NCBI GenBank assembly: GCA_910589415.1
Contig: OU342630.1
Span: 45,726,012 to 45,790,011 of the forward strand
Direction of reading: 5' to 3'
Length of the DNA stretch: 64,000 bases
Source: Malachius bipustulatus
Taxonomy: Eukaryota > Arthropoda > Insecta > Coleoptera > Melyridae
Made by a program: the position numbers and the translations under genes. The notes below the pieces were generated by a model, which saw nothing but the letters and a program-made list of their open reading frames with translations, had not been told where the DNA came from and made no database searches. Each line of letters begins with the position of its first letter. The stretch's first letter is position 1. Positions 20,801-32,480 of the stretch are shown here, in pieces.

Positions 20801-21789
20801 CAATAAACTAGAGTCCCTCGATACAAAACTAATCCATATCATGGAAGAAAACTTCAGTAGAATATCCTGCGACTGAAAATATTTGCTTGATTTACAACAT
20901 TGACTTTAATTAATTAATATACAAACATAGACATGACATTATTTAAATGCAATGTTAAATACAATGAACTATGCAGGAAAAATGGTAGCATGCAATTACG
21001 AATAAATGTCATTGGAATGTCAATATTTATTTATACCCACCCACTTAGTGACAATTTGCAAGCCAAGAAAGTCCACCTTTCCTATTATTATTAAGCTTAT
21101 AATAAAATTATTGTCCGATTTTTAACCTATTTTTATGACTTTCAAATCTATGTCCGGAATAAGAGATATTTATACCGGACGTCATGTGTGATCTGAAGGT
21201 TTAATTACTTACTGCACGTTATATATTTGCACCCGAGCCCAGAAATTGCACAACATTAGAATCATTTTTGAATCTGCATTTCACAGGGGCTAATGATCCA
21301 ATTCTCTCACAAAATAGGTTTCAAATTCTTATAATTAGGGATTCTAATTAAAAAAGTTCGTTTACCTTTCTTTCCAGTGGCTTCCTGAAGAAGATATGAT
21401 CAATATTACGAAAAAAATGACAACCCTGCACTCGAGAGAAAGAAAAATAGTGTGCTAGTTTATACCCAAATTAAGATGTTACCATTGAACGCCCGATTAT
21501 TAAGTTTTGTAACTTGAACAAACGATGCCATGTAGTGGAGTAAAGTTAGATTTCTACTTCGCAAAAATTGGCGGAAAAGGTAACTTTTTACTGAACATTT
21601 AATTGTGAGGATGTGAGGAACAACATATAAAAAGTTACCAACCGTAGAGCCATAGCTTAGCTATTCATTCAACATAAATAAGAAGTTGAATATTCAATTG
21701 TTTATGGAGTGTCTAAAAAAATCAATCTTTTAAAGAAAGACATTCAAAAGAATGGGCAATTTTACATCAAAAAAGGATATAAAGTCTTT
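20801..21789. other. No gene recognised
   Basis: AT-rich. There is a small inverted string ggtaacttttt...aaaagttacc at 21579-21641, and cctgaagaag...cgaaa at 21384-21412, which resembles repeat 3'-end motifs. Nothing else could be supported. Confidence 0.4.
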
Positions 21790-23060
21790 TTCTAAAATAA
21801 AAACTGTAAGCTGTAGAAAAAGTTTTTTTCTGACGGCCGGAAATCGAAAGCAGGCCAACGATACACACTTGCAAAGCATGGTAAGGTTTTGGTGGAGAGT
21901 GTACTGTTGAGGGTTACCGCTGAACATCCTGTGCCATTTTCACTTTTTGATGCATCGGTGTAGATGATTTCATCGAAGTTTGAAGTTTGGATGATCTCTT
22001 GGAATGCTTTTCTGAGAAGTTCCTTTGGAGTGTCGTGTTTAGGATAGTTACAGAGAGAGTAAGGAGTGGTTGAAGAATTGGTGTTATTGATAGGACTCTT
22101 GGGGGTGGGTTAGGTGGTGGTAGCATGGCTGTCATGAGTGAGTATACTGGGTTTTGGGGGTTGGCTGATAACCTGGAGAAGTAGCTCAAAAGAAGGTGTT
22201 GGCGCCTCAGCCGAAGGGGAGGTTCGTTGGCTTCACAATAAACGCTTTCATTGGGACTTGATCTGAAAGCTCCGAGGCAAATTCTGAGTGCAGTGTTGTG
22301 TATTTAGTCCAGGCTTTTCAGGGTGGATTTTGAGGCAGATATGTATATGACACTGCCGTATAGTCTATTCTGGACCGAATAAGTGCGCGATTCACTCTCA
22401 GCAGGATGTTTTCATCGGCTCCCCATTGGCTGTGGGCTAATATTTTCAGTATGTTGAGTTTTTTCAGGCAGTTGGTTTTGACGTCAGCAATGTGCTGCTT
22501 CCAATTCAGTCTTTTGTCGAAGGTGAGTCCAAGGATTTTGTGCTGATTTACTGAGGAGAGGGTTTTCCCGTTAAGGGTCACTTTAGGAGTTGATGTATCA
22601 TAGAATTTGCTAAACTTTAAGATCTTGGATTTTGTTGTGGAGAAATGGAGGCCAGTTTTTGATGACCAGAGGCTAAGTTGGTTTATGGCTGCTTGAATTA
22701 GGTTGGTTGTGGTGGATGTGGTTTTGCCATGACAGTAAATAACAAGGTCGTCGGCGTACAGTGTATATTTAACTGGGCGCTTAATATTTGCGCAGATGTC
22801 ATTTATGGTCAAGTTGAACAGCGTGGGGCTCAAGATGGAGCCTTGTGGAACACCATTCTCTTGAGTAAATTTTGAGGAAGTTTTGCCGTTAGCTCTCTCT
22901 CTATAAGATCTGTTTCTTAAGAAGTTTTCAATGAAGGAAAGAATGTTGCCAGACAACTTAAGTTCTGTTAGTTTTTCCACGATGGTGGATGGGGGTAGAG
23001 AATCAAAGGCACCCTCGATGTCGAGGATAGCTGCTATAACGTCTTGGTTCCTTGGACGTA
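21790..23060 (-). pseudogene. Non-LTR retrotransposon RT-RNase H fragment
   Basis: Minus-strand frame 22318-22980 (220 codons) and its upstream extension to about 23060 carry the reverse transcriptase core: motif A in ILDIEGAFDSL (upstream of the first Met), then GVPQGSILSPTLFNLTINDI and the catalytic YADDLVIY. A TAA in what should read LD-IHN near 22300 stops it. The frame resumes through an LRLRRQHLLLSYFSRLS segment to about 21915, and after a frameshift an RNase H start, IIYTDASKSENGTG, is readable near 21935-21960. RT followed by RNase H suggests an I-superfamily-like LINE. Both ends are truncated. Confidence 0.88.
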
Positions 23061-23361
23061 TGTTGTTATTTGAAAAATTACAGAATGTAGAAAATTGTGA
23101 TTATAATAAGTTTATTATAAAATTAAGTGAAAATGCTTATCACTCTTTGACGTTCAGTTACGTATAATATGGAGAGATATTATCCCTCAAAATTTTCAAC
23201 CTAGAATTAAAATTGCTTTCGCAACAAGCGGGATGTTTTCATACATATAATAGCAACTATCTAGCTAAGTAAATTCGTTTAACTCACCCAAGAAAATTAT
23301 AAAAAAAATATAATAATAAAAATAAAAACCGGGTCAGAATTTAAGGACATAGTATTGTTAT

Positions 23362-23794
23362 GGGTCGTTTCAAATATGCTGACCATGACGTCATGGATAA
23401 CAGCATCTTATACCAACCTTAGCAGTTACACAAAGAACCTACAACTCAGAACGTGTGTTGATATGATTTGCGGTAGTAAACCCGAGCAATGTAATCGGAT
23501 TTTTTCGAAAGATCATCACTGTCAAATTATCACTTTCAAAATTATATGAATGTTATTCACAAGGAGATTTCTTGTCTTATTCTTAAAATTCCGCTGTGGA
23601 GTGGGTTAGGATGATTGGTTATTTGTGTTATGATATCTTTCACTCATGGAAGATTAAATATAAATATCAGTTGAATTTTGAATTAACACCTGACCGGACA
23701 TTTTTAAACTGAGTGATTCATCCTGTCTTGAAACCTGGCAACCTTGTAGTTTTGTTATCAATGACGTCGTGGCCCAGTTCAGCTGAAACGACCC
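23362..23794. repeat. MITE-like element with GGGTCGTTTCA termini
   Basis: Ends GGGTCGTTTCA and TGAAACGACCC are reverse complements, and the similarity continues inward through gaccatgacgtcatggataac against gttatcaatgacgtcgtggc. No coding capacity; 433 bp. Superfamily not assigned. Confidence 0.6.
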
Positions 23795-24370
23795 TTTCTG
23801 AAACGACGAAGAAAGATAAGCACTATCTTTCTCTAATTAATATCTATTATAACACTTCTCATTATTAGAAGTTTTACCGGTTTCATTACGAAAACATGTT
23901 TATCTGATTTTTCTACACTTTGAGATTCTTACGTTGACATTTTAGACAATGCAATAATAATACGAAAACGGTATTTATTGGTTATCCATATTGAGAAGTC
24001 GGCGCCAAATACAAAGAATTGGGAATTCAGTGGCGAAAACTTGATATGCATATTAGGACAGGTATTATGCATAATGCTACTTATTTTTTATCTGAATACA
24101 TAATAGCTAGGTACTTACAGAAGAAATTCAAATTAATTCTGGGAAATCCATATAAATGGGCCATCAAGATAATTGATATCAAAATGTTGACTAATAATAG
24201 AACTTTTAAGAGTTAGAGGCAGAATTATAAATTAAGTAGTAGGTATTTGAAAAATAATATAATTACTATACATATTATCTTCTGTTTATTTATATTATTA
24301 ATATGCTTGTATGGAGCTTAATTCTAAATAAAAAATGGAAACTTTCACTTTTTGCACAATAGTTAATTTG
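23795..24370. other. No gene recognised
   Basis: AT-rich sequence with no supported feature. Confidence 0.4.
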
Positions 24371-24503
24371 TTATAAATTATAGATCAAAGTTTCATGCGC
24401 CAAGTTTGACAATCGTCAAGGTGCTGAAACATTCCTTTTGTAACTTATTGTATCACAAATAGCTATTGGCATTGGCACATGAAACTTTAACCTATAATTA
24501 TTT
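24371..24503. repeat. Small inverted-repeat element
   Basis: The left string ataaattatagatcaaagtt followed by tcatgcgcca is the diverged reverse complement of tggcacatgaaactttaacctataatta at the right. About 130 bp; MITE-like. Confidence 0.55.
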
Positions 24504-24574
24504 CAGTAAACGGGTGCATGGCCATAAAATTGTTTAGACATAAAATATGACCACGAGAGAATCAATTAAAAAAT

Positions 24575-25140
24575 TTTCAATATAGCCCACTTCCGTAAAT
24601 ATCGAAAGTTGACACCTATTTCGTTATTTCAACGGGAACCCCCCTGTATACTATTATATTTTAAAATTGTCTGAGAAAATCGAATACCTACAGGTGGTTT
24701 TCACCATTGGGATTTAGCTTGAGTGATTTATAAGTTATAAACAAGTGAAAATAGCAATTTTCCAACTTCAAAGCCGCTCACATTGAAAACGGCTCAAGAT
24801 ATCGGAAAACGGTTTACATGTCTCTTTGTGGATTAAATTTTAAAAGAGATGAACATTATCAGATTTTTCATCACTCTGTATAAAAATTTAAAGTACACTG
24901 TAAGGTAAGCAACACATGAAAAGATAAGATAGGGACATGTAAACCGTTTTTCAATATCTGGTGCCGTTATCATAGGACATACACGGTTTTGAAATGCAAA
25001 AATTGAGATTTTCACTCGTTTATAACTCATAAACCACTCAACCTAAATTCCAATCGCCTGTATTCGATTTAACAAGAGAGTGTTCCCATTAAAATAACCA
25101 AGTGTCAACTTCCGGTATTTGCGGAAGTGTGGCCATCATC
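24575..25140. repeat. Palindromic element, ACATGTAAGCCGTTTT family
   Basis: Arms share cacttccgtaaat.../...atttgcggaagtg ends, gttataaacaagtgaaaat and its complement, and the facing cores atcggaaaacggtttacatg and catgtaaaccgtttttcaat around a centre at tcactctgtataaaaattt. Non-coding. Confidence 0.8.
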
Positions 25141-25309
25141 TTAAAGAATATTTTCAATGATTTTCTCGTCGCCTCTTTTTTAGGGTCTAGGATTTTGTTT
25201 TTGTTTTTGAGGGTCTAGGACCAATAAACCACAAATCCAGCATTTTGGTGGATTTGTTCAACGTAATATGCAAAACTGGTATTGTTTATCCAAGGAGTGC
25301 CTAAAATTG

Positions 25310-25600
25310 ACGTTTGTTACCTTTTCAAAAGTGAACCACCCAAAGCGTTGTGAAGATTATAGCACAATCAGTTTGTTTGATGTGCCGCATACTAAAAATC
25401 TTTTTCAAAATAATACATAGCAGAATATATCGGAAATGTGAGATGACACTGACAAACAACCAATTTGGCTTCAGAAACGGCTTAAGGACTTGTGAAGCGC
25501 TCTTGGCGTCAACGTGTTACGAGACGTTAACCAAGACGTATACAGTGTTTTCCAGATTCGCTTCTCTATACAGGAATCTCGGTTCCTATTACACCCACAG
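25310..25600 (+). pseudogene. LINE reverse transcriptase fragment
   Basis: Pieces in shifting frames read CEDYSTISL (for the usual DYRTISL), then RILKIFFKIIHSRIYRKCE, TNNQFGFRNGLRTCEALL, and in another frame RDVNQDVYSVF. This is the N-terminal part of the RT domain of an arthropod LINE, possibly the same element whose C-terminal piece is at 26821-27030. Several frameshifts; the catalytic box is absent. Confidence 0.8.
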
Positions 25601-26194
25601 CAAAGGTTAAATGGGGAATGTTTTAAGCGAAACTTATGCATTCGATAACGGGTTTCAGATTTACGATCGGTCAATTGATTTTGGAAATATCGACCAAAAA
25701 CCTAAAATGGCGAATTTCGTTTTTTGGATTCCGAAAAATGTGACATTATTCGGACACTTTTTTAAGACGAATCAGATAGCGTGTATGACAGGTCTCAATC
25801 GTCTTTTGTTATTCCGCAGCCCGCCTCAACTTTCGTTTTTCTTATGACCGCCATGTTGGATTTTTCCCTTTTGGAACGCAATTGATTTTTCTGAATACTA
25901 ATAAGATGTATAACACTACTACCCGGTTGCACGAACATACATAAAAATCTGTGAGATAATCACCGACTTTAAAACGCCCCGTATTACCAAAATATTGGTC
26001 TCATATTGCTGAAAAGAAACTTTACTCCCTTGTAGAAGAGTTAATTACTAAAAAAATAAAAGATCATTGGAAATATAACATATTTTCAAAATTTGGAATT
26101 AAAATCGGCAATTATCTGAATTCTGAAATATTTTTTTATTACATTCGCGCAACCGGCTCCAACGAGTAATAATATATGAAAAAATATAATATGG
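25601..26194. other. No gene recognised
   Basis: The stretch at 25830-25860 (cttatgaccgccatgttgga) resembles the centre of the 2383-3383 palindrome family, so this is probably decayed repeat. No coding signal. Confidence 0.4.
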
Positions 26195-26345
26195 TGCCCA
26201 TAAAGAAGAAAAGATATCTATCGATTTTTCGTCATCTTAAAGGGCTAGAGACTTGAAAATTGTTTTTGTATGCCTTGTTGAAAGGGTCCTAATAATTAAG
26301 ATGGCGAAAAATCGATAGTTATCTTTTTTTCTTATGCTCGTATTA
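26195..26345. repeat. Small inverted-repeat element
   Basis: The string agatatctatcgatttttcg near 26213 faces cgaaaaatcgatagttatct near 26304, with ataatatgg/gtattatg further out. MITE-like hairpin of about 150 bp. Confidence 0.6.
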
Positions 26346-26359
26346 TGTAGTTTAGATTT

Positions 26360-26755
26360 TTCTACAGGGTGATGAAAAATCTGGTAATTTTCATCACCCT
26401 GTATAAAAATTCAAACCACATGGTATGATACCTTGTAAAAAGTTAAGATAGGGACATGTAAGCCGTTTTTAGATATATTGAGCCGTTCTAGTTCTACACT
26501 GCTTTGAAGTTGTAAAATTACGATTTTCACTTGTTTATAACTCATAAACCGCTCAATCTAAATTCCAATGGTGAAAACCACCTGTATTCGATTTTGCTAG
26601 GCAATTTAAAAATACAATAATATAAAGGGTGTCCCCGTTAAAATAACGAAGTAGGTGTCAACTTCCGGTATTTCTGGAAGTGCGACCATCTTGAAAATAT
26701 TTTCATTGCATTTCGCATAGTCACTTATGTCAGGAAAATTTTCATTTTGAAACTG
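26360..26755. repeat. Half copy of the ACATGTAAGCCGTTTT palindrome family
   Basis: It starts at the family's central hairpin (tacagggtgatgaaaaatct facing its complement) and contains one arm only: gggacatgtaagccgttttt, tgagccgttc, ttcacttgtttataactcat, and the outer gtcaacttccggtatttctg. Confidence 0.75.
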
Positions 26756-26820
26756 TAGGATCAATATTTCCCAAGATATGGCCGCTGTTCATTCTTAAAT
26801 GCCCACCCGGTACAATAAAA

Positions 26821-27030
26821 AAAGGAAAATTTGAGTATTTTGGGAATATCATGCGCGGAGACAAGTACGAATTATTACAGCTGATAATTCAGGGCAAAAT
26901 TGACAGCAGGAGGGGCCCTGTACGTAGAAGAGATTCCTGGCTGAGGAATTTAAGAACATGGTCTGAGAAAAACACAGCTGAACTATTCATAACAGCAGCT
27001 TCGAAAGTTAAAATTGCCTTATTATTTTAA
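26821..27030 (+). pseudogene. LINE polyprotein C-terminal fragment
   Basis: An open 69-codon frame ending in TAA reads KFEYFGNIMRGDKYELLQL, followed by an Arg-rich RRGPVRRRDSWLRNLRTW segment and an ELFITAASKVKIA tail. This is the conserved C-terminal region of a common class of arthropod LINE polyproteins ('GHIMR..KY.LL.LI..GKI..KR..GRR..SWL'). The reading frame is intact over this piece, but no start or upstream domain is joined to it. It follows 1.2 kb after the RT fragment at 25310-25600. Confidence 0.8.
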
Positions 27031-27887
27031 TTAATTAAAGATTAATTAAATCTTGCACAAAATTCCGATTCACTCTTACTCTTATAGGTAGTAGATATTA
27101 TGACTTCATCTAATCAAGGAAAACTGCCCTAAAATCCAAGCAATTCAGCTTTTTCATAACATTGAAAATAAACGTTCACTAACAAAGTTAAGAATTTTAT
27201 GCAAAATTTTCTCTACCAAAATATATAAACTGAAGTGCCTTTCAGATCAACAAAAACATTATCGTGCATCAATCCTCAAATGTATGCATTTTTAATACGT
27301 CCTATCATAGTTTTGATTTAATAAATAAACATTCTACGTTGTCAACAGTGCAATTATCTTATAATGTATATCGTCCCATATTTTAAATCATAGTGATCAC
27401 CCACTCTATTGGTGCATCCATAGTTCTCACATTAATAATGAACTAATTTTCTTGTTCCTCATAATTATTTTCATTGCACTTGCATCTTAATGTTAAGATT
27501 AGATAAGTTGTACAAAGTCTAGTAAAATAAAAATATTATTATGACGATTGGTTATTTTATTATCGTCAATTCAATTGTCAACTTCAGCTAATTAACCTAT
27601 TTAAGTAAGTTTAAATATTCTTCAACGAGCGACGAGCGACGAATGATGGCTATTCTTCGCGAGAACGAAAATTACAAGCCTTGGAGTCGTCCAAGATGAA
27701 GAATAGCCATTCTTCGCTAGAAGAAGACGCTATTTTCTGGCTATGACTATATGTATTTAAAAATCATCAAACTGTAATATTTTGTTTTTAAACATGCTAC
27801 AAGAATGTTTCTAAGAAACAAATTGATATAATAATAAATTATTATATAAATTACAGCAATCCGATTGTTGAAAAACAATAATGGTAT
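27031..27887. other. No gene; one hairpin
   Basis: AT-rich. atggctattcttc (from about 27647) faces gaagaatagccat (to 27709) as a 13-bp stem with a ~38-nt loop, next to a short cgacgag repeat. Nothing else supported. Confidence 0.45.
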
Positions 27888-27950
27888 GGTGAAGATAGAG
27901 ACATCGATGTTTCAATGGTTTTTTCCATATCATCAGTCTGTCACATCACC
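27888..27950 (-). ncRNA. Candidate type I hammerhead ribozyme
   Basis: Read on the minus strand: the core CTGATGA (27936-27930); stem II TATGG-AAAAAA-CCATT (four pairs, with a U-U at the junction); GAAA plus C (27913-27909); a tiny stem III CAT-CG-ATG; and GTC (27902-27900), with cleavage expected after C27900. Stem I pairs CAGA-side bases 27937-27942 with 27894-27899 (five pairs, one C-A mismatch), and beyond an internal loop GGTG (27950-27947) with CACC (27891-27888). The core bases, the GUC site and the stem I internal loop fit the family. The short stem III resembles retrotransposon-derived hammerheads (Penelope-like elements, retrozymes), thought to act as dimers. The U-U pair next to the core is the main weakness. 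Confidence 0.55.
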
Positions 27951-27960
27951 ACCACCAGAG

Positions 27961-28849
27961 GAGTGTGCCGATCAGAAAGAAAATCAAAGTATTTAAACAT
28001 TCGATTTGTCGAAAACATAGTGAAAACACATTAAAATTAAATTTACTGATGTGTGGATTTTCTGTTACCATCTATAGCACCGAAAGTTCTCCTCGGTTTT
28101 CTGTCATCATCGTTTTCCTCATTGATGACACGTTTTGTTCTTTCTTCTTTTTTTGTAGTTCACACTCCCTGTTTCAGTGAACCTATCGAGTAACTTCCTG
28201 AAACTTATTTTTTTAGATGTCGTCTTTCTAGATACCGTGTTCCATAAAGTCGACTAGCTATAACAGACAATTTCTTTCAGTTTTTCCAAGCTCAAAAATC
28301 ATGTCGACTGGTTCGTCCTTTTCAAAATTCATTTGGAATTAATTAATTTTCTCTGACTGTGCAAAATACGAGTGTAGTATATAAAACTGTGCAAATTTCA
28401 GAAGTAATGTAAAAGATCCATCAAGTTTAGGCGTAGGATACTCTTAGTAAAAATTAAAGGGAAGAAACAAAGCTATCATACGGCGAAATAAAAAACGTAC
28501 CATTCCATTTGAAAAAAATGAATTGAAGTTTAAAAAAAAATAAACTTTTTTGCCAACACAAAATTTAAATTTATAACTATTGAAATGTTGCTCTTCATCT
28601 ACTCTAGCGTCGCTGCTAAAATTCGCTTTTTAATTTTATAAAACAAAGTAGCTATGATTTTTTTAAATAAAGCCTGTTTATGGAAGATTTTTCAGAAAAA
28701 CCATTTTAAGTTGGCAACAGTGCGATGCAATTAAAAAAAACTTTTCACGTAGTATCCTATTGTGTCGATAAAATTTGTATACTAAGTGATGAAAATCAGC
28801 GATTTTCAAAAAAAAAAAATAATTTTGTCTATACCGCAGCCGCAGCGTG
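27961..28849. other. No gene recognised
   Basis: AT-rich. May include the body of the element carrying the hammerhead, but no coding or repeat boundary could be supported. Confidence 0.35.
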
Positions 28850-29110
28850 GTATAGAAAGGTTGAGATAGGGACATGTAAGCCGTTTTCCGATATCTTCAC
28901 CCGTTTTCAATCTAAGCTGCTTTGAAAATGGAAAATTGCGATTTTCATTTGTTTATAATTTATAAATTACTCGTTACAAATTTGAACTGTATAAACCATT
29001 TTTATAACATTCTTTCAGGCAATCTAAAAATGTAAAAAGAAATAGGGTATTCTGTTTAAAAAATTGACGTTTCCTCCACCCCTTTAAAATGGGACAGCCT
29101 GTAGAGCTGA
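28850..29110. repeat. Half copy of the ACATGTAAGCCGTTTT palindrome family
   Basis: One arm only: gggacatgtaagccgttttc, cgatatcttcacccgttttc, attgcgattttcatttgttt, then the outer ggcaatctaaaaatgtaaa. Confidence 0.7.
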
Positions 29111-31710
29111 AAATAATTTTAGGTTATAGGTCTCCTCAAACCATAAAACTTTTTACTCAAATCTTTTTTTTTTCTTGAGCGGTAAGGCCGCTATGGGATA
29201 ATTACGCGAGGATGGACCACCCTGTATAAACGCTAAGAAACTACATCAGATGAACAACTTGAACGATATAGGGTCTACCATTAAAAAAAAAACATAATAT
29301 GTTTTCCTGTCGCGCACAAATGGGAGACCTGTATCGTTGATAATAATTTTAAGAAGTAGATCTTTGAAAACAAATATTATTTAGTAACAACTTTATCTCC
29401 AACGGGCGAGTCGCTAGGAAAGAACAGCAACAACACCTACAATGCAGGACCCTGTATAAAAAACTGATTAGGCCATTTTCGACTTTTTATAATAAACATA
29501 AGTACTTTTACGAAATCATCACTTAATATTCCACTACAATTTGCGCTATTTACACTCTGTATGTTATGATATTGTATCAAAATTTTATTGCAGTCTTGTA
29601 ATAAATACAATAAACTGTAATAAATAATGAAAGTCTCACCGTGGAATGAAATTCAAAATTAAATCCACGTAAATTTATCATTTGATTCGCACATAAATAT
29701 TATGGTAGGTAATTTGAAATTTTATTTTAGAAACATTAAGACCAATTTATTAATTAGTTAAACTATTATTGTATAATGCAAATGTGGGACGTTAAAAATG
29801 TGGCCTAATTTTATTATAGTGTGAAATCATATACATAGTAGCCACTTATAACAAACATGCAGTCTAACATCAATTTGCCATAATTGGAACAAGTATAACA
29901 AAGCTACACAAAAGGTTCGATATTGAGCTTTATTTTGAGTTTTTGCTTCATACCTGTCATATTTCGCCATACACGCCATATGATCAGTTTGTAGCTGTAG
30001 CTGAGAAAAGAAGGGATTCCCCGAGGAGCATGTCCGAATTTAACTTTATTACTAAAATCTTTGGGGACAGTTTTTGGGTGTCATAAATAACATTTCCATG
30101 ATGAGTATTTACACTGCAATAATTGTTATTGTAGTATGGGTAATAAAAGATGTGCCTAAATTTTTGGATGGACAATATCTACTTGGGAGAGTGAGCGTAG
30201 GTAAAGCAACAGGGGCGTATTATAAAAATTCTATTCCTATAGTTGTATTTCTTTTAAACAGACGCCGATACTTCTTCGTTCTTGAACTCTCCCATTTATC
30301 AGTTTGCTTGCAGATTTATTTAACGGATTTTTTTGTTTATAAATGCTAATACCAGCACATCTTAGAAGCACATTATCCGTAATTGAAACTTGCGGGTATT
30401 CAAGTAGTTCAAAGTCAAAGATATTCAAGACATTCTAAGAAGTCCGGCCCTGTTTTCACTTGTGTTCCTCGACAGGCTCTTATTTTCAAGCTTTTATATA
30501 ATAATTTGAGTAAATACCTGTTAGAGTCCTTTTATGTATTAACTACCTATAAAATAATAATCTACCATAAAAAGTCAACTTTCCTTAAAATTTTTACTAC
30601 GGTTTTATTTGGAATTTTGGGATTCGTCTTCTACTTCATTGTTTTAATTGTTGTTTTTAAACTTCCTTCTGTTTTTTTTTCAACTAACTTTGCCATTTTA
30701 AATAATCGAATAAAGTAATATCTAAGTCATATTGTTTTTAGTACTTAATTTTTTTTATTAAATTCATCAATTTGTCATTTTATTAAAAATTGAGTTTAAG
30801 TAAGGGAACAACTTGATGTAAATACGCTCGAGGTGCTCAACTACGAGATAGACCCCTTTTGTTGGTAACTTATTGTCTAAAAGTCTACAGATGAATGATC
30901 AAACGAAAGAGCTCTCCGGTCGTGTATCTGTGAAAATGAATAATAAAAGATAAAAAATGAACGGTAGGTTCGGCTTGCGCCATAGGATGCTCCCCAGGCA
31001 GCCAAAGCGCATGCCAACAACTGAGGGCAGTGCCCCCCCCGGTGTGCGTGGAAGTAGGTGATTATTTAGAATAAATTTAGATGATGGTAATCTCGGAAGG
31101 TGCATGTGTACGTTTTATTGTAGGTACATATTGGTTTCTCCGTTATCTCAGGGAATAAATAAACTTTTAGAAGTTGCTTTAGTAACTTTCAGAATCTCCG
31201 GCAGTGTATAGGTCATAAAACTACTCGTGAAACTAAAATATTCGGTTGCTGCCGGCAGGACTGTTTTCCAATAGCCGTGGATACATACAATACATTTTGA
31301 CTATATTGTACTGTTTCGCTGGTCTTCAAAATAAATCTGCTCTATTAAGTAATATTAGTGCTACTATCTATGCTTATGAACAGCCCTACTTATTTAATCT
31401 TGATAATAAAGTTTGTGTTAAAGCACCTCCTACGATTATTAATCCATCGTAGGTATGTTAAATAAGTATTCGTGTTTACATTTTTTATAAACTCACGTAA
31501 TTTGATAACGATACAATTTCATTGTTTTACGTTCAGATAATAATAATATATCTATAATTTTGTTTTTATTGACATCATGGATTATTGAGCTGCTTTTAAG
31601 ATTCACATACTTAGTATAAGCAGAGGAATAACATAAAAATTCGCTTTATGAACATTACCGATAAAAGGCAACGGATTGGAAGCAACAATTTCGAAAAATT
31701 CACATCCTAT
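29111..31710. other. 2.6 kb without a recognisable gene
   Basis: AT-rich. Several strings ending in ccctgtata (29221, 29450) suggest old fold-back debris. Open frames at 30074-30349 and 30383-30718 on the plus strand (91 and 111 codons) and two on the minus strand match nothing I know, have no supporting context and are probably chance. 30890-31110 is GC-richer, but no frame stands out. Confidence 0.4.
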
Positions 31711-32480
31711 TATACAGGGTGTATCTAAATAACACCAAAAAAATTTAGGGGAGGATTCTTTGATAAAAAATAAACAAAAAATTTCCTATTAACGTGTGTC
31801 TGGATATGCACCCTTTTTGAGATACAGGGTGTCAAAAAAAGATTTTTTTCGAGTTTTTTGAAGATGTCTCGGGAACCGTATAAGACACAGAATTCAGCTT
31901 TTGTACAGATCTTATCATTGATATTAGCAACTATTTTAATGCTAACTACCTTTTTTAAGTATACCAGTGCCGGAGATTTTTAGGGTTGGGAGATTTTTTT
32001 GGCCCCTAATTTCTACGACACTGGGCAAATTGATATTTTAAAAGCACACTTTTAACCGTCAATGTTTTCTACACAAAAAGATACTCTTGGTTATAACTGC
32101 TAACGTGAGCCATTTTCGAGAAAAACGGGCATTTACGATGAAAAACTAGCTTTGAATGTTTCAAGACAAGTGTCGAAAAATTAACGGCAAAAAAACTTCG
32201 CTCATTTCTGAGATCTCCGCTATAATGACACATGAAAAAACTCAGTATTAAAAAAGTAGCTATAAATATCAATGATATGACATTTACAAAATGTGAGTTT
32301 CATATCTCAAACGGTTCCCCAAATATCTTCAAAAAACTGGTAAAATAATCTTTTTTTGACACCCTGTATCTAAAAAAGGGCGCATTTCTAGACACACGTT
32401 TATACGAAATTTTTTGTTTATTTTTGACCAAAGAATCAGCTCTTAAATTTTTTCGGTGTTATTTAGATACACCCTGTATA
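31711..32480. repeat. 770-bp palindromic element with TATACAGGGTGTATCT termini
   Basis: Ends TATACAGGGTGTATCTAAAT and ATTTAGATACACCCTGTATA are exact reverse complements. Arms continue inward through a second cagggtgtcaaaaaaagatt string and its complement. TA lies on both sides. A diverged relative is at 54360-54960. Confidence 0.85.

Noticed and set aside
30383..30718. 111-codon ORF with a hydrophobic C-terminal half
   Set aside because: AT-rich codons give hydrophobic residues by chance; no recognisable domain, no context and no splice support.
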